Assembly: GCA_002495675.1 (NCBI GenBank)
Contig: DAGH01000025.1
Coordinates: 65,078 to 129,077, forward strand
Length of the DNA: 64,000 bases
Source of the DNA: Euryarchaeota archaeon UBA182
GTDB lineage: Archaea; Thermoplasmatota; Poseidoniia; Poseidoniales; Thalassarchaeaceae
Direction: 5' to 3'
A program made the translations under genes and the position numbers. This document shows, piece by piece, positions 9,378 to 17,428 of the stretch (its first letter is position 1; each line of letters begins with the position of its first letter). The notes under the pieces were generated by a model. That model saw only the letters and a list, made by a program, of their open reading frames with translations, made no database searches and was not told the DNA's origin.

Positions 9378-9662
9378 TTACGATGAACCCGGGACCCTGT
9401 TCATGGTTATCTTCAGCATCACAAATGAGGCAAGAAGGGAGCTCAACGATAGCATTGAGAAGGTGGCACTGATCGATCCTTGAACGATGTCATTAGAGAG
9501 CCGCGATGAGAGCCAAATGGACAACGCGGTGTTGAGTAGTGAGGTGAAAATTAGGATTTTTGAGGATGATCCCGATCTGTAAGTCGCAAACAGATGGATC
9601 GAGAATGCCAGTGCTATGATCGAATAACCAACGATGAAACCCGAGAGGGGGGCAGGGGTCAT
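9378..9662 (-). CDS. Small membrane protein, unknown function
   Basis: A 94-residue hydrophobic protein with about three membrane segments (residues 7-27, 36-55 and 62-84 by eye). I do not recognise a family. Its ATG overlaps the end of the preceding membrane-protein gene by 4 bases (ATGA), so they are translationally coupled and may form a complex. No catalytic motif is visible. Confidence 0.6.
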   Translation of the reverse strand: MTPAPLSGFIVGYSIIALAFSIHLFATYRSGSSSKILIFTSLLNTALSIWLSSRLSNDIVQGSISATFSMLSLSSLLASFVMLKITMNRVPGSS

Positions 9663-10237
9663 TCTCCACCACCACCTAGGTGTTTTGCCAGAATAGACAG
9701 CATCGCATCCCTCTCATCATCATCCAAGCCCGGGGCAGGCGGGAGGGGGGGTTCAAAATTTTCAGACAGGGCTGTGAGACCGATGATGGACAGAAGTCCG
9801 ATCATAATTCCAACTATGACCGGCAGGGATTTGATCAGTGTGTCCACGGTCAGCAGCCCGCTTGGGTGGAATACAAGTGATAGGATCACCGATGCCAGTA
9901 TCATGATCCAGCCAACAGACAAACTGGGGATGGAATAATCCCCATAAGAGCCAGCCCCGTTTAGAGCCAAAGCGACACCGGAGACCAGTAATGCCAGCCA
10001 GATCGCCGTGTACCTCAGTACCGATGACAAGTCCGATGTACCACAGGAGTCGTAGAAACTACACAAGAAATCATCTGTAATTTTGCTATCAAAATCCCAT
10101 GAGAGGATGAGTATCAACCCAATGATGAAGGTTGATGGGGCGATCCTCCTTCTAAGGTATGCTGGCCCCATCCTGTTCCAAGAGAGGGATGCGACGCATA
10201 TCGCGCCCCCGATAATGGCCGGCAATGGTGTGCTCAT
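9659..10237 (-). CDS. Membrane protein, unknown function
   Basis: A 192-residue protein with about five membrane segments and an acidic C-terminal tail (GLDDDERDAMLSILAKHLGG) that could fold as a short cytoplasmic helix. Two Cys near residue 60-66 (LCSFYDSCG) sit in an exposed loop. No family recognised. First gene of a two-gene unit with the 94-residue protein; it is divergent from the eL42 cluster across a 119-base promoter region (10238-10356). Confidence 0.65.
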   Translation of the reverse strand: MSTPLPAIIGGAICVASLSWNRMGPAYLRRRIAPSTFIIGLILILSWDFDSKITDDFLCSFYDSCGTSDLSSVLRYTAIWLALLVSGVALALNGAGSYGDYSIPSLSVGWIMILASVILSLVFHPSGLLTVDTLIKSLPVIVGIMIGLLSIIGLTALSENFEPPLPPAPGLDDDERDAMLSILAKHLGGGGE

Positions 10238-10356
10238 GTGGCACGGGATGAGTCGTACGGCTTGAATCAGCCGGGGATTTCGATTGGTTCCAGACAGCCT
10301 CCACTATCGCCACACTCAAATAGGGACCGTTGGTGGACGGCTCGCTGGTGATACAG

Positions 10357-10638
10357 ATGGTAAAGCGCCCGAGGAAAGTTATGCGCTACAGTCCGTCTGC
10401 TGGAAAGCACACTGAGCACACAGTCGAGCGGGTCAAGAAGCGCCGCGCCAGCGAGTTGAAATGGGGCCAGAGGCGTTTCCGAAGAGTGACCGCTGGATAC
10501 AGGGGTTTCCCACGGCCGAAGCCCTCCGGCGAGAAACCGACGAAGAGAGTGAATCTGCTCTACAGATGCACTGAGACAGGTAAGGCACATCAACCCGCAG
10601 CAAAGAGAGCGAAGAAGTTCGAACTCGTGGACAGGTGA
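10357..10638 (+). CDS. rpl44e: Large ribosomal subunit protein eL42 (L44e), zinc ligands mostly lost
   Basis: Ribosomal protein near the E site, 93 residues. Family identity is clear from HTVERVKKRRASEL, WGQRRFRRVTAGY, GFPRPKP and KKFELVD. The usual zinc finger is degraded: the N-terminal CPFCKKH motif is SPSAGKH here and the C-terminal CTECGK is CTETGK, leaving one of four Cys. The frame is intact, so this is not a frameshift artefact. The ATG at 10357 is preceded by GGTGAT, a good Shine-Dalgarno; the upstream TTG at 10330 is not needed. First gene of the cluster with eS27, aIF2-alpha, Nop10 and PAC2, a well-known archaeal gene order. Confidence 0.95.
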   Translation: MVKRPRKVMRYSPSAGKHTEHTVERVKKRRASELKWGQRRFRRVTAGYRGFPRPKPSGEKPTKRVNLLYRCTETGKAHQPAAKRAKKFELVDR

Positions 10639-10644
10639 ACGTAG

Positions 10645-10818
10645 ATGTCAGGATCGGACTTTCTGAAGGTGAGCTGCAAGGACTGCGGGAACGAAACGAT
10701 AATCTTCAGCAGAGCTTCGTCTGAAGTCTCCTGCTCCGTCTGCGGAAGTACGCTTGCTAAACCCAAGGGCGGGAAGGCAGACCTGGTGGGGAGCACGATC
10801 GTCGAAGTCCTCGAGTGA
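10645..10818 (+). CDS. rps27e: Small ribosomal subunit protein eS27
   Basis: Zinc-ribbon protein of the 30S subunit, 57 residues. It begins MSGSDFLKVSCKDCGNE, has a second Cys pair in CSVCGSTL, and ends in the family tail (LVGSTIVEVLE). All four Cys are present, in contrast to the neighbouring eL42. It starts 6 bases after the eL42 stop and ends 13 bases before aIF2-alpha. Confidence 0.96.
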   Translation: MSGSDFLKVSCKDCGNETIIFSRASSEVSCSVCGSTLAKPKGGKADLVGSTIVEVLE

Positions 10819-10831
10819 AGGGGGGCGAATC

Positions 10832-11617
10832 TTGGCAAGAAAACAAACATGGCCAGAAGAAGGCGACCTGCTCGTCTGCATCGTAAAGTCAGTCAGCGAC
10901 AAGGGGGCCTACCTGGAGATAGATGGCCTGGATGGGGTCGAGGGCTTCGTCTTCATCGGCGAGGTCGCCGCAGGATGGGTCAAATCTGTAAGATCTCACC
11001 TCAGGGAGGGGCAGAGAGTCGTAGCCAAGGCCATTGGGGTCAAACAGGACCGAGGAAGGATTGACCTCTCCATCAAATCAGTCTCTGACGAAAGGCGTCG
11101 GGATGCTCTCCAGTTCTGGAAGAACGAGCAACGAGCTGGGCAGATCATGAAGGTGGCGGCCGAGAGGGTCAAATGGAGCGATGACGAGCTTGATTCCAAG
11201 TCTGACGACCTCGTTGACGCCTTCGGCTCCTTGTATGGCGCCCTGGAAGAGGCTGCCGGCGACCCAGATTCCCTCTCCAATGCCGGCTTCTCAGGTGATT
11301 GGACCACCACCATCGTGGAACTAGCCGTTGAGAACATCGTCCCCGAGTCGGTGAAACTCAAGGGCAGCTTCCACATAGAGATCTGGTCCAGCGAGGGGGT
11401 TGCGGGGATCATGAAAGTCCTGGAGAAAGCCGAGGAAAGCGCCAGTTCAGCTGATGAAGTGACACTCACATGCCACTACGACGGGGCCCCGAATTATCGA
11501 GTCGAGATCGAAGGCCCCGACTACAACTCTGCTGAATCAGCCTGGGAGGCTTGCGTCAAGGCGGCCGAGTCTGAGATGGCGGCCTTTGACGGGAAATTCG
11601 CTGCTGATAGGGTCTGA
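10832..11617 (+). CDS. eif2a: Translation initiation factor aIF2 subunit alpha
   Basis: RNA-binding alpha subunit of the aIF2 trimer that delivers initiator Met-tRNA. 261 residues. An N-terminal S1/OB domain (about 8-85) contains GDLLVCIVKSV, KGAYLEIDG and GRIDLSIK; a helical middle domain and a C-terminal alpha/beta domain follow, as in known aIF2-alpha. I chose the TTG at 10832 because a GGGGGG Shine-Dalgarno lies just upstream and the S1 domain then starts at the expected distance; a longer frame to 10754 would overlap eS27. Third gene of the translation cluster. Confidence 0.93.
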   Translation: MARKQTWPEEGDLLVCIVKSVSDKGAYLEIDGLDGVEGFVFIGEVAAGWVKSVRSHLREGQRVVAKAIGVKQDRGRIDLSIKSVSDERRRDALQFWKNEQRAGQIMKVAAERVKWSDDELDSKSDDLVDAFGSLYGALEEAAGDPDSLSNAGFSGDWTTTIVELAVENIVPESVKLKGSFHIEIWSSEGVAGIMKVLEKAEESASSADEVTLTCHYDGAPNYRVEIEGPDYNSAESAWEACVKAAESEMAAFDGKFAADRV

Positions 11618-11664
11618 TAACCGTATTACTTCAAGGACCAGTTGCATCGGTATTTGGCTCGCGC

Positions 11665-11880
11665 ATGCCAAGATCAAAGTTGCAGAGATGCCCTACATGT
11701 CACTCCTACGGCTTCAAGAGAGTGTGTGACTGTGGGGCTACCCGTGTATCTGTGGCGCCATTGAAGTACTCCCCGGAAGATCCCCAAGGAGACAGGCGCA
11801 GAACGAGGGAGGGCTGGGGGACAGAGGAGTGGGTCGATGGACTTCCCAGCCCACGCAATGCAGGGGAGGAAGAGGAGTGA
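11665..11880 (+). CDS. nop10: Ribosome biogenesis protein Nop10
   Basis: Component of H/ACA ribonucleoprotein particles that guide pseudouridylation. Nop10 is normally about 60 residues; this one has 71, with an extra acidic tail (NAGEEEE). Seen: RCPTCHSYGFKRVC, then KYSPEDPQGDRRR, the family signature. The second metal site reads CDCG instead of the usual CPxCG, so one spacer residue is missing. It lies between aIF2-alpha and PAC2, the conserved archaeal order, and its stop overlaps the next start. Confidence 0.9.
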   Translation: MPRSKLQRCPTCHSYGFKRVCDCGATRVSVAPLKYSPEDPQGDRRRTREGWGTEEWVDGLPSPRNAGEEEE

Positions 11881-12626
11881 ACAGAACAAAGGTCCATTGG
11901 CTGAAGGAAATGCCCCTGCACACGGCAGTGTTGGAGGCAGTGCCGGGGATCGGCAATGTTGGGAAGCTGATCGTCGACGGCCTAGTCTCGACCCATCAAT
12001 CTGAGTTAATTGCCATGTTCTTGCACCCAGATATGCCTCCTCATGCAACCCTAGGCTCAGATGGAATCCTAAGGCCATCCCATATCTCCATGCACTCCGT
12101 CGACCTGGGGGGCTCCAACATCCTGTGCATAGGTTCCAATGCCCAACCCATGACTGCCTCGGGGCAGTACGAGATGTCAGAAAAGATACTGGAAACGCTG
12201 AATGAACACAGTACGTCCCCACTCTATGTCCTTGCGGGACTGGCAATGCCCCCTGAGTCCAAGGACATTCACCTTGTGTGCTCAGACTTGAGGATCAAGG
12301 AGCAGTTGGGAGAAAGGGGGCTACGCGTGAAGTCTGATCAACCAGAAGCGGGAATGATAGGCTTGGCTGGGTTACTAATATCAATGGCTCCTTTGTACGG
12401 TGTGGATGTTGTGGGATTTGTGGCTGAGACAGTGGGCGGTGCGACAGATGCTGCTGCAGCCGAGAGGCTCTCACGCTTCATCGAGCAGGAGTTCGGTACA
12501 GCCGTTGCTTTGAGTCTGGACAGGACACAGAAGATTGCATCCGAACTGCTGGAGTCCGTTGGGATATCTGAATCTGCAATCGCCGAGTTAATGGGGGAGT
12601 CCGGCCTGGGTGACCTCTACGTTTGA
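11877..12626 (+). CDS. PAC2-family proteasome assembly chaperone-like protein
   Basis: 249 residues related to the PAC2/PsmG2 chaperones that aid 20S proteasome assembly; the archaeal members' exact role is not settled. Seen: an alpha/beta fold beginning AVLEAVPGIGNVGKLIVDGL, then the IGSNAQP region and AGLAMPP, typical of the family, and a C-terminal helical part. The GTG at 11877 overlaps the Nop10 stop (GTGA) and has a purine-rich GGAGGAAGAGG run as ribosome binding site; the frame open to 11829 lies inside nop10. Confidence 0.88.
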   Translation: MNRTKVHWLKEMPLHTAVLEAVPGIGNVGKLIVDGLVSTHQSELIAMFLHPDMPPHATLGSDGILRPSHISMHSVDLGGSNILCIGSNAQPMTASGQYEMSEKILETLNEHSTSPLYVLAGLAMPPESKDIHLVCSDLRIKEQLGERGLRVKSDQPEAGMIGLAGLLISMAPLYGVDVVGFVAETVGGATDAAAAERLSRFIEQEFGTAVALSLDRTQKIASELLESVGISESAIAELMGESGLGDLYV

Positions 12627-12634
12627 GGGTTGAC

Positions 12635-13360
12635 ATGAGGGTCCTTCTTGGGAGTGGTGGAATTGGCACCAAGGAACGAACCGCTAGGTTCAAAGGTCTA
12701 CTGACCGAGCATTTTGAGGGTTGCAGCAGAATTCTATTCATCCCACTGGCTTCTGCGAATCACCAAGACAGGGTCATCAAGATGAGGGATCTGTTGGGTA
12801 TGGACGAGTCCAATCTCGTGCTCATCGATCAAAGCCATGCGGAGGATCAGATACAGGACGTTGACGGGATCTACATGGGAGGAGGGAATTCATTCCTACT
12901 GATTCAAGAGCTTCACAGACTGGGTATCGTCAAGGCGATCAGGGAGTCTGTCAAGAACGGCATGCCGTACGTCGGCGTTAGCGCAGGTAGCAACGTGGCT
13001 TGTCCAACCATGATGACCACGAACGACATGCCGATCGTGCTCCCTGAAACCTTTGACTCACTAGGCATCGTTCCGTTCCAGATCAACCCACACTATTACC
13101 CCGGGAAAATTACATTCACCCACCAAGGCGATCAACACCCCCACTACGGCGAGTCCCGGGCACAGAGGATCTCGGAATACCACATGCTCCATGACACGCC
13201 TGTCCTAGGCATGTGGGAGGGGTCGTATGTGCACTGGGACGGGGAGCAGGGGAAACTCATTGGAACCGGCGTGGCCTTCTACCCAGACAAAGAGAGTCTC
13301 GACCTCCGGGACGGAGCTGTATTCGACAAGGGGCTCAACCTCCGGCAATCATCCGCCTGA
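12635..13360 (+). CDS. pepE: Peptidase E (alpha-aspartyl dipeptidase, family S51)
   Basis: Serine peptidase that cleaves Asp-X dipeptides. 241 residues, close to bacterial PepE. Seen: MGGGNSF, the nucleophile elbow GVSAGSNVACPT with the catalytic Ser, and NPHYYPG with the family His region. The ATG at 12635 has GAGGG seven bases upstream; a TTG at 12623 is an alternative that overlaps PAC2. It is the last gene of the plus-strand cluster, and its 3' end overlaps the convergent SAMP-like gene by 12 bases. Confidence 0.92.
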   Translation: MRVLLGSGGIGTKERTARFKGLLTEHFEGCSRILFIPLASANHQDRVIKMRDLLGMDESNLVLIDQSHAEDQIQDVDGIYMGGGNSFLLIQELHRLGIVKAIRESVKNGMPYVGVSAGSNVACPTMMTTNDMPIVLPETFDSLGIVPFQINPHYYPGKITFTHQGDQHPHYGESRAQRISEYHMLHDTPVLGMWEGSYVHWDGEQGKLIGTGVAFYPDKESLDLRDGAVFDKGLNLRQSSA

Positions 13361-13549
13361 GGAGACGGTGATCAGCTCCAGTTCAATATCCCCGTCGATC
13401 CTCGAGTTATGGGGGACTATGGTGTCCTCATGTACAGCGAGCACGGTCGACGCATGGATGCCTAGTTCGAGGAGCACCTCGGAAATCAACACGGGCTTGG
13501 GAAATTCCAACACATGCTCCCCATCGTCATGTTTGACAGTGACCATCAT
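13349..13549 (-). CDS. Ubiquitin-like small archaeal modifier protein (SAMP/MoaD/ThiS fold)
   Basis: 66-residue beta-grasp protein ending in the diGly tail SSGG that is activated by E1-like enzymes. Seen: two short N-terminal strands (MVTVKHDDGEHVLEF), ISEVLLELGI helix, TVLAVHEDTIVPHN and the last strand ELELITVSSGG. Such proteins serve as protein modifiers or as sulfur carriers for tRNA thiolation or molybdopterin; which role applies cannot be told here. The frame continues upstream to 13795 but would run antisense through the tRNA-Ser gene, so the start is MMV at 13549 (or 13546). Its end overlaps pepE by 12 bases. Confidence 0.85.
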   Translation of the reverse strand: MMVTVKHDDGEHVLEFPKPVLISEVLLELGIHASTVLAVHEDTIVPHNSRIDGDIELELITVSSGG

Positions 13550-13603
13550 GTGTTGTCGCAGGCTAAACAGGCTTATGTCTAATTCGATGGTCGATGGACC
13601 GTT

Positions 13604-13689
13604 GCCGAGATCGCATAGCCCGGTATTGCGGTGGATTCGAAATCCACTGTCCCTTGGACGCGGGGGTTCAAATCCCTCTCTCGGCGCCA
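13604..13689 (+). tRNA. tRNA-Ser (anticodon CGA), CCA encoded
   Basis: Class II cloverleaf read by eye: acceptor stem GCCGAGA/TCTCGGC, D stem GCA/TGC, anticodon stem GTGGA/TCCAC with loop TTCGAAA (anticodon CGA, reads UCG), long variable arm TGTCCCTTGGACGC, T arm GGGGG-TTCAAAT-CCCTC, discriminator G and encoded CCA. The long variable arm confirms serine. Divergent from the SAMP-like gene. Confidence 0.97.
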
Positions 13690-13713
13690 ATATTGGGTCC
13701 CTACACCATCCCC

Positions 13714-15555
13714 TCAGGAAGCCAGATGCGCCTCGTCGTTGATGACCACGACTTTGGTCCCGGGGCCTATCTTGATTTGCGGGCGCCCTGCCCACTCACC
13801 CACTTCCCCGTTGAGAATCCCAATCACATCGCCCCTAGAGATGGACGCTGCCTTCGTTGGGATGAACTGCTTGAATGCGACGACGGATGCTGATCCTGAG
13901 GTGTCCACCAAAGTGACTGACCATCTTTTGACCGAGACTCCGTCCGGATAGGCATCTATCGACCAGACTCTGCCCACGACCGAGATCCTCGTCTCAATCT
14001 CCACTATTGGCGATACCTCCCCCTCATTGGCAATCTCGATGGAGGAGCCTGAGTCTAGGTCGAGGTTCAATTGGCCCTTCCAGAGGGATGGCAGTGCGCC
14101 ATCGACTCTGACCATCGCACCCTCGGACAATGATCTCGTCACCCTTCTCGGGCCTCCAAGCCTGTGTGGGCGGATCGTCGCTCGGTCCCAGCCATCGACC
14201 AATGTGAACCGTACGTCAACTGTCCCATCCTCGTTCAAAGTTGGTTTGGCGAGTTTGGCGACTTCCCCGACCGCGGAAAATCTCGTCTGAATAGCGTCAA
14301 TGGCGGTGATGGTCCAGTCGTGCCCGAGGCGTTGCAAACTGTCGTACTGGATGGTGGTTGAAGCAGCGCCTGATCCTTCGCAGATGCCGGAATATTCGCA
14401 GTTTTTGCACCTGGCCCTAGGGTCGTCCTCGACGGGCTTCGGGTCAGCTATGCCCCCGGGCCGGAACCTCCTGAGGGGAGAGGGGGATGAGGGGCATTCC
14501 TCAATGCTTGGGCTCCCCTTCCTGATCTTGGTGTACAATTGGAAAAGGTCCTCCTCCATCTGTCTCATTTCTTCGTGGCTCGGTACGGTTACGGATTTCG
14601 GATCTCCGGCTCCGAGGTACCAGATCTCCAAACCATCGATTGGCTCCGAGTCCCCGTGGGTCTTGTTCCAAAGCCATGCGTACATCCTCAACTGATCGAT
14701 GTATCCATGAGACCTGTCCCCCTTTCCGATAGACGCTTTGATGTCGACGATCCTGGTTCTTCCACCCCACCTGTAGACCAAGTCATACTCTCCTTGGAAC
14801 CAGCCATCGGGATGTATGGAGGTCTGTGTGAAAGCTGCAGCATCTGGATCGACGAACCATGGTCTGGCCATCTCCCATGCCTCGACTATGTGCATCTCCT
14901 CGCCAGCCCCTCTGGCTGAGGGGTGGGGTTCGTCCCAGATGCGGGGGAAGCCATCTGGTGCTGGCCAGTATGGCCTGCTCCCTCCATCTCTCCAGGCTTC
15001 AAGATCGTCCTGACCGGTGTCTAGGCAACCTAGTACCTCGATTAGATGGAGGTCTACCCCCCTGAGCACCATGTTCAGGCACTCCTCTGGATCTGCGTCT
15101 TCGATTATTCCTTTCCGATTGGGATTCGCCATCCAGTCGGAGGTGGCCTCCTCCCAGCACTTCTCGAAGTGCGCCCTTGCACGAGAATGGGCCCACGAAG
15201 AGAGTGTCTCGAAGTCGGTTGGCCATAGGGACTGTTCCAGGGCCTCCATGGAGGGGGAAGGCCATCCCTCTTCGGAGTCCCACAAGGGGCTTCCCTGTTC
15301 GTCCAGTGGGGATTGCATCTGATCCTCCCCCTCCCCGGAGACGAAAACTGGTGAATCCCGCATGACCCGGCAGATGCAGGCCTCAGCAGCGTTGCCCCTG
15401 ATTATCTGGGGCGGCAAGGGGGTCTTTAGGCGCCTCTCCCAGCCATAGTACCAGAGTCTGGGGCATCTGGAGTATGCGATTGCCTGGGATGCGGAAAGCC
15501 TTCGATACGGATCAATATCCGGGTGGTCTTCAGGTCGATTCTTTTGGACGGGCAT
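13714..15555 (-). CDS. Fe-S PD-(D/E)XK nuclease (Cas4/AddB-like) with C-terminal OB folds
   Basis: 613 residues, probably a DNA nuclease in repair or replication. Seen: Cys31 in SRCPRLWYY and a C-terminal trio Cys383, Cys386, Cys392 (CKNCEYSGIC), the spread-out 4Fe-4S ligands of the AddB/Cas4 class; nuclease core with GEYDLVYRW (Asp258), IVDIKAS (Asp271, Lys273) and QLRMYAW (Gln288). The usual His of motif I is missing (RGNAAEA). Residues about 415-613 look like two OB-fold domains (IDAIQTRFSAVGEVAKL..., VVGRVWSIDAYPDG...), suggesting single-strand DNA binding. I chose the ATG at 15555 with GAGGT upstream; a GTG at 15567 overlapping the preceding gene is possible. No CRISPR array or cas gene is near, so a Cas4 role is not supported. 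Confidence 0.8.
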   Translation of the reverse strand: MPVQKNRPEDHPDIDPYRRLSASQAIAYSRCPRLWYYGWERRLKTPLPPQIIRGNAAEACICRVMRDSPVFVSGEGEDQMQSPLDEQGSPLWDSEEGWPSPSMEALEQSLWPTDFETLSSWAHSRARAHFEKCWEEATSDWMANPNRKGIIEDADPEECLNMVLRGVDLHLIEVLGCLDTGQDDLEAWRDGGSRPYWPAPDGFPRIWDEPHPSARGAGEEMHIVEAWEMARPWFVDPDAAAFTQTSIHPDGWFQGEYDLVYRWGGRTRIVDIKASIGKGDRSHGYIDQLRMYAWLWNKTHGDSEPIDGLEIWYLGAGDPKSVTVPSHEEMRQMEEDLFQLYTKIRKGSPSIEECPSSPSPLRRFRPGGIADPKPVEDDPRARCKNCEYSGICEGSGAASTTIQYDSLQRLGHDWTITAIDAIQTRFSAVGEVAKLAKPTLNEDGTVDVRFTLVDGWDRATIRPHRLGGPRRVTRSLSEGAMVRVDGALPSLWKGQLNLDLDSGSSIEIANEGEVSPIVEIETRISVVGRVWSIDAYPDGVSVKRWSVTLVDTSGSASVVAFKQFIPTKAASISRGDVIGILNGEVGEWAGRPQIKIGPGTKVVVINDEAHLAS

Positions 15556-15563
15556 GTCTGACC

Positions 15564-16733
15564 TCACTCAGGGCTTTCCCCAGGGGCATCCCGTTGATCC
15601 TTGTTTAGGTATACAATGGTCATCTCAAGCCTCTCGTGCGTAGGGTGAACCTCTACGAAAGCAACGGGCGCATCGACATAGTCTGAAATCTCCTCTGCAG
15701 TCGAGAGCGGAAGCTCGATCCTCTTCATCTCCTCATCGTAGTAGAGAAATCTCCTAGGTAGGCCAGTCTCCTCCATGATTTCGTTGATGTAGCCCTCCGA
15801 GTCAGCCGGTTCGCACTCAATTATGCCGAAAATCAGAGTTCCGTCCTCAGTGAGTATCTCATGGGGGGATATTGTTGCCTCGCCTCGCCTCAGGAACCTG
15901 CTTCTGAGCTGTCCTGCGTCTTTGTAGACCGCGGTGCAGAACTTTAGATGGAATCCATATGGTTCCCTGACCTCGCCATCGATCGGGTCGGGAGCCCCGA
16001 TGGATGCCGCAGCGACCCTGTCTCTGAGCAGAATGGCCAACTCAGACGAGCCAGCGGCTCCAGCGGTGATCTCGTCAGACAGATTGAATCCTCTGGTCTC
16101 CATGTTTCCATGATTGCCCACGGTGATTTCAAGCTCGTTTAGGTTCAGGAATTCGAGATCCATGTCCCTCATTTTTTCCAAAATGCCGAACAGGTCCTCA
16201 CTGCGATCAGGTTCGCATGGAATCTCAATCCCAGTGGCCAGGCCTGCCTTGCTGCAAGCGGATATCACATCGCTGTACTGTTCGATCTCCAAGTCTAGGA
16301 GGTGGAACCTGATTTCATCGAGCCCGGCCTCAGCGAAATCAACAGCATATTCCTGCTTGAATGGTATGCTGGTGTACATGTGCATGTGGAAAGATGGCCC
16401 GAACTCCTGCCTCAACCGCCTGATACCCTCCAAAGTGTGTTCTCTGTCCATCAAGGGATCGCCGCCTGTGATCCCGGCACCGGTGGCCCTCATTGCATGG
16501 GCTTCTTCGATAACCTCGTCAAAGGTGGTACACCGCCTCTCGTTCGCGAACATCACCTCTGCCTCCCTCCTGTTCTCGGAAAGGGGGCAGTAATCACATT
16601 TCCAGTGGCACTTTCCAGTGATAAACAGGACCAGTTTTGAGCCCATCTGACATTGTATGCATCCCTCTGACTCCTCGACGACTGGAGCTTCGAAAAGGGT
16701 GGGAACCGTCGGCAGGCGGAGTGTCACAGTCAT
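15564..16733 (-). CDS. Radical SAM protein, COG2108 type
   Basis: 389-residue radical SAM enzyme of an archaeal family distantly related to pyruvate formate-lyase activases; substrate unknown. Seen: an N-terminal CIQCQMGSKLVLFITG, then GKCHWKCDYC giving the CxxxCxxC 4Fe-4S site, GAGITGGDPL (the GGE-like SAM-contact strand), and IRFHLLD in the barrel. The C-terminal about 100 residues hold beta-rich sequence after a conserved EILTEDG. Its ATG overlaps the pdxT stop by 4 bases, and the nuclease follows, so the three are cotranscribed; no biochemical link between them is known to me. Confidence 0.88.
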   Translation of the reverse strand: MTVTLRLPTVPTLFEAPVVEESEGCIQCQMGSKLVLFITGKCHWKCDYCPLSENRREAEVMFANERRCTTFDEVIEEAHAMRATGAGITGGDPLMDREHTLEGIRRLRQEFGPSFHMHMYTSIPFKQEYAVDFAEAGLDEIRFHLLDLEIEQYSDVISACSKAGLATGIEIPCEPDRSEDLFGILEKMRDMDLEFLNLNELEITVGNHGNMETRGFNLSDEITAGAAGSSELAILLRDRVAAASIGAPDPIDGEVREPYGFHLKFCTAVYKDAGQLRSRFLRRGEATISPHEILTEDGTLIFGIIECEPADSEGYINEIMEETGLPRRFLYYDEEMKRIELPLSTAEEISDYVDAPVAFVEVHPTHERLEMTIVYLNKDQRDAPGESPE

Positions 16734-17341
16734 GCCTTCACCCGGTTGCCGTTCGAGGCAGCCGCCTCAAGAAGCATTTCATGGAAAATGGTCGATGTGG
16801 ATAGTTCGGGGTGGAATGTGAGTGCGATGAGGTTGTTCTCCCTCACCCCAACCGGCTCATCTCCGACTTTGGCGATAGTGCACTCCTCGCGAGCGCTGGT
16901 GAATCTCGGGGCTCTGATGAATGCGCACTCAACATGCTCATCTTGGTCGTTCACCGACACTCTTCCCAGGAATGAGTCGATCTGTCTTCCCCACGCGTTC
17001 CTATCCACGGTGGCCTTGATGATGGGTGGGCCCCCATCCTGTGGATCCGCTAGCAGGATTGCTCCCGCACACGTGGCAAGAACAGGGAAGTTGGGTTTCT
17101 CCCTGAGCTCCCTGTATATTTGCTCTAGGACCCCTGTGCCGCCTTGTCCGCCCACCTTCCGCATGGTGGTTGACTCCCCACCTGGAAGAATCAAGGCTTG
17201 GAGCGTTGATTCCAACAGGTCGTCTGGGGTTCGAATCTCCCGGATGTTTACCTCGAATCCCATCCTCTCGCTTGCTCTGCCAATTGCATCCACATGGGCC
17301 TGCCGGGAGCCTTGGAGCATGACCAGTCCGATCTCGAGCAC
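16730..17341 (-). CDS. pdxT: Pyridoxal 5'-phosphate synthase glutaminase subunit
   Basis: Glutaminase that feeds ammonia to PdxS in the DXP-independent route to vitamin B6. 203 residues, normal length. Seen: the class-I amidotransferase core LILPGGEST, Cys nucleophile in LATCAGAILLA, RAPRFTSA, and the His-Glu pair in LTFHPELS. I chose the GTG at 17341, five bases after GGAG; the open frame to 17503 runs into serC sequence and is not credible. pdxS is not in this window. It is divergent from serC, a PLP-dependent enzyme, across 87 bases. Confidence 0.93.
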   Translation of the reverse strand: MLEIGLVMLQGSRQAHVDAIGRASERMGFEVNIREIRTPDDLLESTLQALILPGGESTTMRKVGGQGGTGVLEQIYRELREKPNFPVLATCAGAILLADPQDGGPPIIKATVDRNAWGRQIDSFLGRVSVNDQDEHVECAFIRAPRFTSAREECTIAKVGDEPVGVRENNLIALTFHPELSTSTIFHEMLLEAAASNGNRVKA

Positions 17342-17428
17342 GTGCACTCCAGATGGGTGGGGGAAATGAACCCCACCACTAGGGCAGTCATGCGATGTTC
17401 TCAAAGACCGCTCGCCACAGGGGCAGCC

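Noticed and set aside
10357..10638. Sequencing error as cause of missing Cys in eL42
   Set aside because: Three separate codons differ without any frame change and the rest matches the family closely.
13550..13795. N-terminal extension of the SAMP-like frame
   Set aside because: It would run antisense through tRNA-Ser and into the nuclease gene; the folded domain is complete without it.
13714..15555. Cas4 and a possible CRISPR locus
   Set aside because: No repeats or other cas genes are seen; the protein is longer, has OB domains and lacks the motif I His.
17294..17428. N-terminal extension of serC
   Set aside because: Overlaps pdxT coding sequence; homologues start at MPRAHNFGAGP.
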